In this document: piece by piece, positions 19,250 to 27,667 of the stretch
Numbering within the stretch: the stretch's first letter is position 1
Layout: the number at the start of each line of letters is the position of its first letter
Source of the DNA: Ralstonia sp. SET104
GTDB lineage: Bacteria > Pseudomonadota > Gammaproteobacteria > Burkholderiales > Burkholderiaceae
NCBI RefSeq assembly: GCF_003851545.1
Contig: NZ_BHVX01000002.1
Location: forward strand, 124,001 to 188,000
Reading direction: 5' to 3'
Length of the DNA: 64,000 nt
Program-made: the position numbers and the translations under genes
Notes under the pieces: model-generated
What the model saw: only the letters and a program-made list of their open reading frames with translations
What the model was told of the DNA's origin: nothing
Databases searched by the model: none

Positions 19250-20596
19250 TTAATCAGCAGCGCGGCTTACGCGATTGAAATAGCCGACCAGCAGCGCACC
19301 AGCCACCATCAAACTGAGTCCATTGGCCGTCCAGAAGCCGGCTGCGCCGCGCAGCGCCATGGCAGTGTCGCCTAGCAGCCCAAACCCGAGCACATAGCCG
19401 CCGCCCAGGCCCACGCCCCACAGCGACAGCGCATAGATGACGGTCGGGATCAGTGCAATCTTGTACGCGCGCAGGATGAACGCTGCCATGACCTGCAGCG
19501 CGTCGAACATCTGGTAGAACGCGATAAAGGGCAATAGCGGTACTGCAATGGTCAACACCGCTGCATCGTGTGTGTAGAGGCTGACCAGCTCGCGTCGTAA
19601 GAGCAACACGGCCGCGCCGACGATGGCTGCGCACGCCACCGCCAACTTGATGCCGTTTAGCGAAAGGCGCCGGGCTGCTATACGATCTCGCGCGCCGATT
19701 GATTGCGCTGCCAGCGTTGACGTCGCGATCGACAGAGACAGTGGCACCATGTACGCCACCGCACCCAGGTTGGCAGCAATCTGGTGCCCGGCCAGTACGA
19801 CTGTACCCAGGCGTGCGATGAAGATCGCCATCAGTGTGAACGACGTGATCTCAATGAGGTAGGTGAAGCCCATTGGCACACCGAGGCGCACCAATGCCCG
19901 CAGCCGTGCCCCGTTGGGCGGCGAGTAATGCGTGAAAATCGCGAGCGGCTTGTAAGCCGGATTGCGCATCAAGATTGCGGCCGCAGCCACAAACCAGAGC
20001 CAGCTGATGATCATCGAGGCGAGTGCGCAGCCCGGGCCGCCCATCGCCGGGATGCCCATGCCGCCGTAGAGGAACAGTGCGTTGAGCGGAAACTTGATGA
20101 CAAGGCCGCCAAGCTGCAGCATGGTCACCATCACCGGGCGGGACAGCGCGTTGTTCAGCGCGGAGTAGATCCGGAAGCCGAGCGCTGCGGGCAACGCGAG
20201 CGCTTCATAGCGCAGATAGGCGGTGGCTTTCTCTGTGAGTTCTGGCGTTGCGTCTGCCAGTTGCAGCAGCGGGGTGGGGAACCAGAGGATCAGCATGCCG
20301 ATTGCCGCGAGTGCGATCCCGAGCCAAACAGCCTGTCGCACTTCTTCGCCGATCTCCGCGTGCTTCTGCGCGCCATAAAGTTGCCCGGCGATGGGCGAGA
20401 GCGCCTGTAGCACGCCCATCAGGCTGATGTACACCGTCACGTAGATCGACCCGCCCAGCCCGATTGCCGCGAGGTCTGCCGCAGAGGCGCGACCGGCCAT
20501 CGCTGTATCGAGCACACCGAAGGCGACCACAGCCAACTGGCCGATGAGTACCGGCCAGGCCAGCGCGGTAATGCGGCGGATGTCGGCGACAAACAT
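19250..20596 (-). CDS. MATE-family multidrug/cation antiporter
   Basis: An integral membrane protein of 448 residues with about twelve hydrophobic segments in two similar halves, the MATE architecture. The N-terminal segment ALAWPVLIGQLAVVAFGVLDTAMAGR carries the conserved Pro and the VDT-like LDTAMAG signature of NorM-type transporters. Such proteins export cationic drugs against Na+ or H+. It lies 20 bases downstream of the ArnT-like glycosyltransferase gene on the same strand, so the two are probably cotranscribed; whether their roles are linked is unknown. Confidence 0.92.
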   Translation of the reverse strand: MFVADIRRITALAWPVLIGQLAVVAFGVLDTAMAGRASAADLAAIGLGGSIYVTVYISLMGVLQALSPIAGQLYGAQKHAEIGEEVRQAVWLGIALAAIGMLILWFPTPLLQLADATPELTEKATAYLRYEALALPAALGFRIYSALNNALSRPVMVTMLQLGGLVIKFPLNALFLYGGMGIPAMGGPGCALASMIISWLWFVAAAAILMRNPAYKPLAIFTHYSPPNGARLRALVRLGVPMGFTYLIEITSFTLMAIFIARLGTVVLAGHQIAANLGAVAYMVPLSLSIATSTLAAQSIGARDRIAARRLSLNGIKLAVACAAIVGAAVLLLRRELVSLYTHDAAVLTIAVPLLPFIAFYQMFDALQVMAAFILRAYKIALIPTVIYALSLWGVGLGGGYVLGFGLLGDTAMALRGAAGFWTANGLSLMVAGALLVGYFNRVSRAAD

Positions 20597-20616
20597 GTGG
20601 GGTGCTACCGAAGACG

Positions 20617-22407
20617 TTATTGGCGCAGCTTGCGTCGGTGCGTGGTTGTCGGGGTGGGTGGCGGATGCGCGGCGGCGGCGGCTTCCGTCAGGCGGTACAT
20701 GCGGAAGTGCTCGTCGCGGTCAGCCGGGCGACGGCCTTCCCAGATCAGGCGCCATTCGTAGTTGGAGACGCTCGTCGGTGCGCCGTAATCGTACGGGTCG
20801 TGGCGCAGCAGGATGTCACAATTGTCTTCAGCACTGCCAAAGCGGATGTGGCCGAAGTATGCGAACGAGGCAAGCTGTGCATCGCCCATGCGGATCGGCT
20901 GCACGCATGTGTAAGTACGGGGCAGCGCCAGCGCGGCCGACTGCGCGACGTCGCGATACGTTTTGGCGTAGTTGATGGTGGGCAGCCACAGCGTCATCAT
21001 CAGCACCCACATCAGCGTGGTGCCGGCGGCCGAGATGACCACCGCGCGCCAGATGGCCTTGGGCGCGCGCGACGTGCGCCAGACGACGATGAGCACCCAC
21101 GCCGCGGTCACCAACAGCGCACAAGCCAGCGCAGTCCAGCTGAACTCGGGGCGATAGCCCGGCACGATGCGGTACACGTTACGCGCAAGTTGAGGCGGAA
21201 AGCCCGTCATCTTGGCGATCCACAGCAGCCATAGCGTGCCGCCCAGGATGGTGAAGGCCAGCAGCGCAAACCAGTCGATCGCGCTGATCGCGCCGCGCTT
21301 GAGGGTCGGCAGCGCGAAGGTGGCCATCACGGCCATCGGCGGAATCAGCAGCAGGAAGCCATCGTCGCCGGGGTGGGGTTGCATCAGCAGCAGGGTCAAC
21401 TGAGGCAGCAGGAAGGCCAGCGGCAATGCGATATGCGGAGCGGTGCGCATGCCTCCCCAGCTCTTCCAGGCCCATGCGGCCAGCGGCCAGACCGGCCAGG
21501 CGAACAGTGGCAGGTTGCGTGCGACAAAACCAAGCGAGTGGCCGGTTGGGCCCGCGTATTGGCGGCGATCAAAACGCGCCCACTCGCGGACATAGGTCAC
21601 GGCGTCGGTCGGATTATTTGCCAGCAAGTAAGCCATCGCCGGCCACGACCAGCCCAGCACGAGTGACACCGGCAGCGCCACCGTCAGCAGCGGACGCAGC
21701 GGCAGCACGCGCGTGGCGTGCGCAGTGATCAGCACGGCCACCGTAATGGCCAGTGGCAGGATTGGCCCGCCCGCCAATGCCAGACAGCCGATGCCGATGC
21801 CGTAGATGAAGCTGCCGTGCACCGGTTTGTCCAGCGCGCGGATCAGGCCGTACACCGCGACTGCCACGAAACACAGCGCCCCGACCAGCGGCGTCGTCTC
21901 GTGGCCGCGCTGCGCCAAGCCCACGCAGGCGAGGAAGATCAGCAGTGCGCCATCGGCCAGCGTACGGCCGTAGTCACGCGTATTTGGCTGGCCGCCGAAG
22001 ACGAACTCAAACGGTTGAACCTCCGCGCGGCGGCCAAGCAGGTAAGCGCCATACCAGATGCATGCGCTGGTGACGAAAAAGAAGAGGGCGGTTGCCAGAC
22101 GCGATGCATCCGCCGGGCCCAGCCATTGTCCGAACAGGCGAATGAACGCGCCACCAATCCAGAACACCAGCGGCCCCGATTGCACGACCGGACGCCCGAC
22201 GATGTTCGGCATCAACCAGTCTTGCGCGTTGCCGGTGGCCAGCGTCCACATCGCGCCGAAGCCGGCGGCGTCTTCGTTTTTCCATGGGTCGCGCGAGAAC
22301 AAGCCCGACAGGCCGTAGATCGCGCAGATGGCGAGCAGCAGCCAACGCGGCAGCTCGCGGGTGGCGGCGGCAGTCAGGCGGATGCGCGAGACGCGGGTGG
22401 TGTTCAT
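20617..22407 (-). CDS. ArnT-like (PMT/GT-83) lipid-linked glycosyltransferase
   Basis: A 596-residue polytopic membrane protein with about eleven hydrophobic segments in the N-terminal 400 residues and a soluble C-terminal part. The first periplasmic loop contains DPWKNEDA, the acidic motif of the PMT/ArnT superfamily (usually DE or ED in loop 1). ArnT transfers 4-amino-4-deoxy-L-arabinose from undecaprenyl phosphate to lipid A, but no other arn gene is in this window, so the sugar and acceptor are undetermined. It is upstream of, and likely cotranscribed with, the MATE gene. Confidence 0.85.
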   Translation of the reverse strand: MNTTRVSRIRLTAAATRELPRWLLLAICAIYGLSGLFSRDPWKNEDAAGFGAMWTLATGNAQDWLMPNIVGRPVVQSGPLVFWIGGAFIRLFGQWLGPADASRLATALFFFVTSACIWYGAYLLGRRAEVQPFEFVFGGQPNTRDYGRTLADGALLIFLACVGLAQRGHETTPLVGALCFVAVAVYGLIRALDKPVHGSFIYGIGIGCLALAGGPILPLAITVAVLITAHATRVLPLRPLLTVALPVSLVLGWSWPAMAYLLANNPTDAVTYVREWARFDRRQYAGPTGHSLGFVARNLPLFAWPVWPLAAWAWKSWGGMRTAPHIALPLAFLLPQLTLLLMQPHPGDDGFLLLIPPMAVMATFALPTLKRGAISAIDWFALLAFTILGGTLWLLWIAKMTGFPPQLARNVYRIVPGYRPEFSWTALACALLVTAAWVLIVVWRTSRAPKAIWRAVVISAAGTTLMWVLMMTLWLPTINYAKTYRDVAQSAALALPRTYTCVQPIRMGDAQLASFAYFGHIRFGSAEDNCDILLRHDPYDYGAPTSVSNYEWRLIWEGRRPADRDEHFRMYRLTEAAAAAHPPPTPTTTHRRKLRQ

Positions 22408-22502
22408 CGAGTGTCAGACCGGGCGAGCCCAGTCAGGGTTGCACAGCGACGTGCGGATCGTGAAGAGGGGCCAGAGCAAAAGCCCGCTAATTTGCCGAGA
22501 AA

Positions 22503-22532
22503 CAAAAAAGGCAGCCGGAGCTGCCTTTTTTT
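22503..22532 (-). terminator. Terminator of the L31 gene
   Basis: The hairpin GGCAGC-CGGA-GCTGCC is flanked by A6 and T8, 59 bases after the rpmE2 stop and before the minus-strand start of the glycosyltransferase. It insulates the two minus-strand genes. Confidence 0.88.
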
Positions 22533-22590
22533 TCAGTGGGACGGGTCTGCACTGCACGGGTCATGCGCTGAGCCGTCTCCGGCGCCGGTA

Positions 22591-22851
22591 TTACTTGGCA
22601 GCCTTGCCGACCTTGCTGCCGAACTTCTGGCGGAACTTTTCGACGCGGCCGGCCGTGTCCAGAACCTTTTGCTGGCCCGTGTAGAACGGGTGCGATTCGG
22701 ACGAGACTTCGATCTTGGCCAGCGGGTATTCCTTGCCGTCCAGCGTGATCATTTCCTTCGTCTGGATTGTCGAGCGGGTGATGAACTTGAAGTCGCTGGA
22801 CATGTCCTGGAACACGACTTCGCGGTAATTCGGGTGAATGCCTTCTTTCAT
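22591..22851 (-). CDS. rpmE2: 50S ribosomal protein L31, type B (zinc-independent)
   Basis: An 86-residue protein from the ATG at 22849-22851 ([16 protein letters not shown]). The longer frame upstream adds nine unrelated residues. It has the type B features: no CXXC zinc ligands, the insert [13 protein letters not shown], and a C-terminus ending in [19 protein letters not shown]. Type B L31 generally substitutes for the zinc-containing form when zinc is scarce in bacteria that have both; no zinc-form gene is in this window. A strong terminator follows. Confidence 0.96.
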   Translation of the reverse strand: MKEGIHPNYREVVFQDMSSDFKFITRSTIQTKEMITLDGKEYPLAKIEVSSESHPFYTGQQKVLDTAGRVEKFRQKFGSKVGKAAK

Positions 22852-23053
22852 GATGGGCCCTGGGGTAGAGGTAGCCAATTCGCGGCGCGCTTCAGGTGCT
22901 CACATGGCAGGAGCACCGTGCGACCAGCCATCGAATCACTTGCCGGGTGGAGAAACGAGGATTATGCCAGAGAAACAAAGGCTTGGGCAACGCGCTTACC
23001 CCAAAATCCGTCGCCCCAGCATATCGAAAAGTGACTTGCAGGGCTTATTTTGA

Positions 23054-23611
23054 TCAAGGTTTGGCGAGACGCTCGATTGTGAGCACGCCCTGGCCGTCCA
23101 GATCCATGCTGCGCGTGTCGCCAACGCGCAACGAGGTATCGAGATTGCGCGTCCAAGTGTCGACGCGGGCCGGGGCTTCGGCGTCGGGTGAGGGCTGGAA
23201 TCGGTGCAGTGTTACGCCGATGGAAAGCGTCTGGAATTCGCCCGACACGATCATCGGCCGCAGGGTGACGTCCACGCCGGTCTTGGCCCAGCGGTGGCGC
23301 ATGAACTGGCACGTGGTGGTGTCGCAGCCAAGCGGGATTGTGTCGTCGGGCAGGCCGGCGGCGAAGCGCTCCTCCCATTCTTTGCGTGGCATCGAACCGC
23401 CAACGTCATATGTATGGGTGTGTTCGAGCAGCGCGACATGCTGGCCCGTGGCGGCCGAGTCGGTCGATAGCGTGACGCGTTTGGTTTCCGATTGCCCATC
23501 GAATTGCGCAGTTACGCTGAGGACCACAGGCATGGCTGGTTGCGCCCACGCTGTGCCCGTAGCGAGGCAACAACCGAGCAGCGTTGCATGAAGCGTTTGG
23601 CGGATCGTCAT
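23054..23611 (-). CDS. Secreted protein of unknown function, coupled to mtfA
   Basis: A 185-residue protein that I do not recognise. Residues 1-24 are a clear signal peptide (cleavage after GTAWAQ), so it is periplasmic or exported. The mature part is rich in beta-strand-forming alternation and contains one Cys pair (LGCDTTTCQF, spacing C-X4-C near residue 103) that could form a disulfide. No catalytic motif is evident. Its start codon overlaps the mtfA stop (TCAT at 23608-23611 on the plus strand), so it is translated together with the M90 peptidase. Base composition is like its neighbours. Confidence 0.8.
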   Translation of the reverse strand: MTIRQTLHATLLGCCLATGTAWAQPAMPVVLSVTAQFDGQSETKRVTLSTDSAATGQHVALLEHTHTYDVGGSMPRKEWEERFAAGLPDDTIPLGCDTTTCQFMRHRWAKTGVDVTLRPMIVSGEFQTLSIGVTLHRFQPSPDAEAPARVDTWTRNLDTSLRVGDTRSMDLDGQGVLTIERLAKP

Positions 23612-24471
23612 GACAGGAACCCCTCCTGGCGTTGCTCAGCCTGCAGCACGCGCCGTGCCGGGTCTTGCAGGTAAAAGGCCTGCAGGAGCGCATACAACAA
23701 TGGCAGCGTCTCAAGCAGTGCCTGCGGTTCGACAAAGAATACCTCGGAGGCCACCGCAAAGAATTCTGCCGGATGTTGCGCGCCGTAGGGATCAAGTAGC
23801 GAGAGGATCGGATCGTCGCCCCACCGGCGTTCAGGCACCTGGCCGCAACGATCGGCGAAGGCATCGTATTCAGCGTAGAGATCGTTGGCCCATTGCGCTC
23901 GGTCAACATTGGCGTGCAGGCGCGACGAGAACGCCGGGATGCCGTCCGATTCACCATTGAGCATGTCGAGCTTATGCGCGAACTCGTGCACGACCACGTT
24001 GTACGGCTGCGCGCCCGGCTCAGCCAACACGCCGAGTTCGATGTCCTGCCACGAGAGGATGACGGGGCCGTGTTCCCACGCCTCGCCGGCGGCTTCTTCG
24101 CGCACGTCGTGCACAACGCCGTCTTCGTCCATGACTTCTTTGCGGATGACGAACTCGCCGGGGTAGATCACCACGCCGCGCCATCCGCCGTACCACGCAA
24201 TGCCAAGCTCCAGAATCGGCACGCTGGCTTGCACGGCAATGTTGATCACCATGTCGTCGGTGAGCGGCAGATCATGCGCGGTCGTGAATTCCTTTTCAGC
24301 AATAAACAGCGTGGCTGTTTCACGCAGGCGCGCGAGGTCGGTGTTGGGCCAGTCGAGCAGGAATGGCAGGCCGTCGAGCGTGCGTGACCACAGCACGTCG
24401 GAGATGGCGTAACGCGTCAGGCGCCGCGTGCGTGCGCGGCCGGAGAACCAGCGGAGGACGGACGAAAGCAT
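23608..24471 (-). CDS. mtfA: M90-family zinc metallopeptidase (MtfA)
   Basis: A 287-residue cytoplasmic protein of the MtfA (DUF980, peptidase M90) family. The zinc-binding HEXXH reads HEFAH in NVVVHEFAHKLDMLNG near residue 160. In E. coli MtfA binds the repressor Mlc and thereby affects ptsG and glucose uptake. Ralstonia is not known for an Mlc/PtsG system, so the local target may differ (inference). A secreted protein of unknown function is translationally coupled downstream. Confidence 0.93.
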   Translation of the reverse strand: MLSSVLRWFSGRARTRRLTRYAISDVLWSRTLDGLPFLLDWPNTDLARLRETATLFIAEKEFTTAHDLPLTDDMVINIAVQASVPILELGIAWYGGWRGVVIYPGEFVIRKEVMDEDGVVHDVREEAAGEAWEHGPVILSWQDIELGVLAEPGAQPYNVVVHEFAHKLDMLNGESDGIPAFSSRLHANVDRAQWANDLYAEYDAFADRCGQVPERRWGDDPILSLLDPYGAQHPAEFFAVASEVFFVEPQALLETLPLLYALLQAFYLQDPARRVLQAEQRQEGFLS

Positions 24472-24532
24472 GCGTCCAGTATATCGGCCGCGACCCCCTG
24501 GCTTTGCGGCGCGCTTTCGCCCTGGTGAGGGA

Positions 24533-25201
24533 TCAGGCGACCGACAGCAACCGCGCGCCGCGCTGATTGGCGACGTACACGGCCTCGGTGCGGCTGCGGA
24601 CTTTCAGTCGCCGATACAGTGTGCTGATATGCGCCTTGGCTGTCGCCTCGGAGATGTTCAGCATGCGGCTGATGGTCTTGACCGGATGCCCGCGCGAGAG
24701 CAGCACCAGAATTTCGTACTGCCGTGGCGTAATGCCAAGCAGCTTGGGGTCGGTCTGCGGATCGCCGGCAAGCGCCGGGTTTGGCGCGCCGTCCAGGCGC
24801 GATTCCGGCAGCAGGGCGCTGGCCGGAATGTATTGCCCGCCCACCAGCACCAGCTCCAGCGAAGCCGCGATGACCTCGCCCGGCGAATGCTTGAGCGTGT
24901 AGCCCGACAAGCCCATCTGCATGAGCGTGCGGATGATGTCAGGAGACTCGGATTCAGCCAGCACAACCACGTGACGGGCGTGCGGCCGATGCATGATCTC
25001 GCCGATGGCCGACAGCTCATCGAGATGCGGCAACGGCAGGCCGATCACAAGAAGACCGGCGTCAGCATTGGTTTCGATGGCGTCGAACATCCCCTCGTCT
25101 GGCTCGACGACCGTGACGCCAGTGACGCCCTTGAGCGTCCGTAGCAGGTGCGCAATGCCCGTACGCACCAACGGATGGGCTTCGATCAAAACAGTGTTCA
25201 T
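24533..25201 (-). CDS. LuxR/NarL-type transcription regulator with degenerate receiver domain
   Basis: A protein of 222 residues from the ATG at 25199-25201 (MNTVLIEAHPLVRTGI); a longer frame upstream has no family similarity. Residues 1-120 align with a response-regulator receiver and about 155-215 with a LuxR HTH (TPRQYEILVLLSRGHPVKTI...EATAKAHISTLYRRL). The receiver lacks key residues: the DD acidic pair is EA (7-8), the phospho-acceptor Asp is Val52 in GLLVIGLP, and the conserved Thr/Ser is Ala82 in VVLAES. Only the Lys (104) remains. It therefore cannot be phosphorylated in the ordinary way. No histidine kinase gene is nearby. Regulon unknown. Confidence 0.88.
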   Translation of the reverse strand: MNTVLIEAHPLVRTGIAHLLRTLKGVTGVTVVEPDEGMFDAIETNADAGLLVIGLPLPHLDELSAIGEIMHRPHARHVVVLAESESPDIIRTLMQMGLSGYTLKHSPGEVIAASLELVLVGGQYIPASALLPESRLDGAPNPALAGDPQTDPKLLGITPRQYEILVLLSRGHPVKTISRMLNISEATAKAHISTLYRRLKVRSRTEAVYVANQRGARLLSVA

Positions 25202-25577
25202 CGTTGTTCTCGACCTGTTACCGATCTTGCGAACATCCTTGTCGCCCAGGCGAGATACAGGCCGGAGCAGACCCCCGTTCCGAATCATTTTAGTGGCGGA
25301 AGTCAAAAATGACAGCCGCCACGGCCATGCCTCGGGACCCTCATTGCCGCGTCCTGCCTACTGTAGCCCAGCGTTTGCCAGGGCGCGCAATTCGCCCACC
25401 GGAAAGCCCGCGCCCGATCACAGCGGTTTTTATGGCGACGGCTGTTTCAGTCGCGACACAAAAATCGCATGGTATGCCGGGCTTGTTGGTTCTCCGTGTG
25501 AAAAATATCCCGTTAAAACAAGGTATTAGCCGTCATGGCATGGATGTCGCTCTGTTCCCGTCGGGGAGGGGCGAGCC

Positions 25578-26042
25578 ATGCCGACAATCGCGCAGCGCTG
25601 TGCTCGACGTTTGCCGTTCAGGTGGACGGTCGAGAAGACCGGAGTGGTTGCGAACCGCGCGGCCATGGTCGTTATGGTGTCCGCGCTCGCAGTAGACGGC
25701 GGCCTCATCGTGCGGCGTGCAATCACGCTGCTGGTCGCCCTTCGAAGTGTTCTCGCCGATGCGTTGCCGGCGCGACTCACCTTCGGTCTTGTTCCCACCC
25801 GCGCATTCGATCCATCCACCGGTTCTGTCGTGTCCGTGCTATCGGACGGCGAACTGAGTACGTCGCATGCGTGGCTTAACAATCCAAAGGCAACGGGGCT
25901 GGCGCAATCCCCACGGAAGTGGGGTGTGCTCCCGTTATGCCGGTCGCCACACGTGGATGCCAAGAGCCGCGCCTCCGTCATACGACGATGCATGCACCAA
26001 AATGTGGCGCGTTCGCAACGTGCGCGGCGCGGGACGACATGA
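25578..26042 (+). CDS. Doubtful open reading frame, 154 codons, no recognised family
   Basis: Starts at an ATG nine bases after a purine-rich GGGAGGGG and ends at a TGA. One hydrophobic stretch (about residues 25-60, AMVVMVSALAVDGGLIV and ITLLVALRSVL) is the only structural feature. The last third is Arg/Ser/Gln rich and looks non-coding, and third-position usage is less biased to G/C than in the neighbours by eye. It overlaps an equally long frame on the opposite strand. I list it so the alternative is on record. Confidence 0.15.
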   Translation: MPTIAQRCARRLPFRWTVEKTGVVANRAAMVVMVSALAVDGGLIVRRAITLLVALRSVLADALPARLTFGLVPTRAFDPSTGSVVSVLSDGELSTSHAWLNNPKATGLAQSPRKWGVLPLCRSPHVDAKSRASVIRRCMHQNVARSQRARRGTT

Positions 26043-26116
26043 CGATTGTTCAACGGTTTCGTGCTCCGTCCCCCGGCGGGCACTCTTTTCTTAGTAGCCA
26101 TCCTGAAAGGATCCCC

Positions 26117-26182
26117 ATGCAAGCCAACCGGACTGCGTTTGCCGCGCTGGCGCCCCCGGTTTATCAGGATGCCCACAGCTAA
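26117..26182 (+). CDS. Possible 21-residue small protein
   Basis: A short frame (MQANRTAFAALAPPVYQDAHS) is preceded by GAAAGGA six bases before the ATG, a good ribosome binding site, and ends in TAA. It lies in the gene-poor stretch, convergent with the VpsR-type regulator gene. There is no recognisable family. It could be a leader or small peptide, or chance. Confidence 0.2.
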   Translation: MQANRTAFAALAPPVYQDAHS

Positions 26183-26293
26183 ACTCAGCTCAGCGCATTG
26201 AACCAAGCAGGGAACGAATTGAATGTCGAAGGAAGGGCGCAGCGTCCAAGCTACGGCCCGCCGCCGTCTGGAATGAAACCAATGCGATCAGAC

Positions 26294-27667
26294 TCAGGCC
26301 GGGTGCAGCGGATGCTCAGCCCGAATACCGTGCTTCTGCATCAGCCGGTACAGCGTCACGCGCGACACCGCCAGCTCACGCGCCGTCATGCCCATGTGAA
26401 AGCCGTTGCGGGCGATGGCCGTGCGAATGGCGTCCGATTCGGCGCCTTCGCGTGCCTCTTCCAGCGTCTGCCCCAACACGGACGCGTAGCCTTCGAGATG
26501 CAGATCGGCGGCGGAGATTTTGCGGTTGTCGGTCATGACCAGCGCGCGGCGCACACGGTTGATGAGCTCGCGCACGTTGCCCGGCCACGGGTAATGCATC
26601 ATCGCGTGGAGCGCGCAAGGCGTGAAACCGCGGATGCGGTGCGACGCTTCGCTGGCGTGCTGGGCCAGGATGTGCTCGGCGAGCAGCACGATGTCGCTGC
26701 CGCGCTCGCGTAGCGGCGGCACCGACAAGGTCAGCACGCACAGTCGATGAAACAGGTCGGTACGGAATCCGCCGTGGAGCTGCGCAGCTTCCAGATCCAC
26801 GTGCGTTGCCGAGATGATGCGGATGTCCAGCGGAATCGCTTGATGTCCGCCCAGCCGGGTGATCGTGCCTTGCTGCAAGAAGCGCAGCAGACTGACCTGA
26901 CTCTCCAGCGGCAGGTCGCCGATTTCATCGAGGAACAGCGTGCCGCCATTGGCGTGCTCGACCCAGCCGATATGACGCTGATGCGCGCCGGTAAACGCGC
27001 CCTTTTCATAGCCGAACAATTCCGACTGGATCAGGTGCGGCGGAATCGCCCCGCAATTGATGGCGATGAACGGCCCCCCGGCGCGCGACGAGGCTTCGTG
27101 AATGGCCTGGGCGGTCAGTTCCTTGCCGGTGCCGGATTCGCCTGCGATGAAGGCCGGTGCGCTGTTCTGCGCGACCTTGCGGATGGCGCGGAAAAGGCCA
27201 TGCATGGCGGGGCACTCGCCCAGCATGCGCGCATGATTGGCCTTGGGCGCCGGCGTGCTTTGCTGCGCAAGCGAGGCCATGCCCCAGGCATGACGCAGCG
27301 AGTAGGCAGCCTCGTCCATACGCAGCGGCATCTGCACGTAGTCGACGCAGTAATCGCGCACAAGCTGGCGCACACGGTCATGGTTCAGCATGGCCGGCGG
27401 CAGCGCAGCTACCCATCCCACATGCGGCACTTGCATGCAGCGCTCAAGCAGATCCAGCTCCGCAGCCGAGAAAGCGCTGCTGAAATCGACCAACCCCGCT
27501 TTGGGAACACCATCGCGGATGGCGCAGCCCAGTTCACGCATCGACGTGACGCGTCGCACGTGCCAGTCCGCGCCCAGAATCGTCTCGTCGATCTCCTTCA
27601 TCCCTGCGCGTGACGCCACGACGACGGTTCGGCACGCGGTAGTACATTCCAGTGACTCTTCGCGCAT
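26294..27667 (-). CDS. VpsR-type sigma-54-dependent transcription activator
   Basis: A bacterial enhancer-binding protein of 457 residues from the ATG at 27665-27667, chosen because GGGGAAA precedes it; an ATG twelve codons upstream is also possible. Residues about 15-130 resemble the VpsR N-terminal (receiver-like) domain, keeping an Asp at 61 (GLVDFSS). The AAA+ domain (about 145-375) has Walker A GESGTGKE, the sigma-54 contact loop GAFTGA and Walker B GGTLFLDEIGDL, all intact. A Fis-type HTH (ARELAVSRVTLYRLM) ends the protein. VpsR relatives control exopolysaccharide and biofilm genes, often with cyclic di-GMP; the target here is not visible in the window. Confidence 0.92.
   Translation of the reverse strand: MREESLECTTACRTVVVASRAGMKEIDETILGADWHVRRVTSMRELGCAIRDGVPKAGLVDFSSAFSAAELDLLERCMQVPHVGWVAALPPAMLNHDRVRQLVRDYCVDYVQMPLRMDEAAYSLRHAWGMASLAQQSTPAPKANHARMLGECPAMHGLFRAIRKVAQNSAPAFIAGESGTGKELTAQAIHEASSRAGGPFIAINCGAIPPHLIQSELFGYEKGAFTGAHQRHIGWVEHANGGTLFLDEIGDLPLESQVSLLRFLQQGTITRLGGHQAIPLDIRIISATHVDLEAAQLHGGFRTDLFHRLCVLTLSVPPLRERGSDIVLLAEHILAQHASEASHRIRGFTPCALHAMMHYPWPGNVRELINRVRRALVMTDNRKISAADLHLEGYASVLGQTLEEAREGAESDAIRTAIARNGFHMGMTARELAVSRVTLYRLMQKHGIRAEHPLHPA

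Larger units (their letters stand above)
25202..26293. other. About 1.1 kb with no convincing protein gene, between two regulator genes
   Basis: This is the longest gene-poor stretch of the window. Both strands hold open frames, the largest being plus 25578-26042 (154 codons, preceded by GGGAGGGG) and minus 25526-26206 (226 codons). Both give proteins rich in Arg, Ser and Thr with no recognisable domain, and they overlap each other, so I call neither with confidence. One very short frame with a plausible ribosome binding site is listed separately. I see no IS remnant, tRNA or clear terminator. The stretch could contain a regulatory RNA or promoter-distal operator sites (speculation). Confidence 0.5.

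Noticed and set aside
21718-23034. A 438-codon plus-strand frame opposite the glycosyltransferase and L31 genes
   Set aside because: It crosses the L31 terminator and three unrelated features and has shadow-type composition.
25526-26206. A 226-codon minus-strand frame in the gene-poor stretch
   Set aside because: Ser/Thr/Arg-rich translation with no hydrophobic core or domain, no ribosome binding site, and overlap with a plus-strand frame of similar weight.
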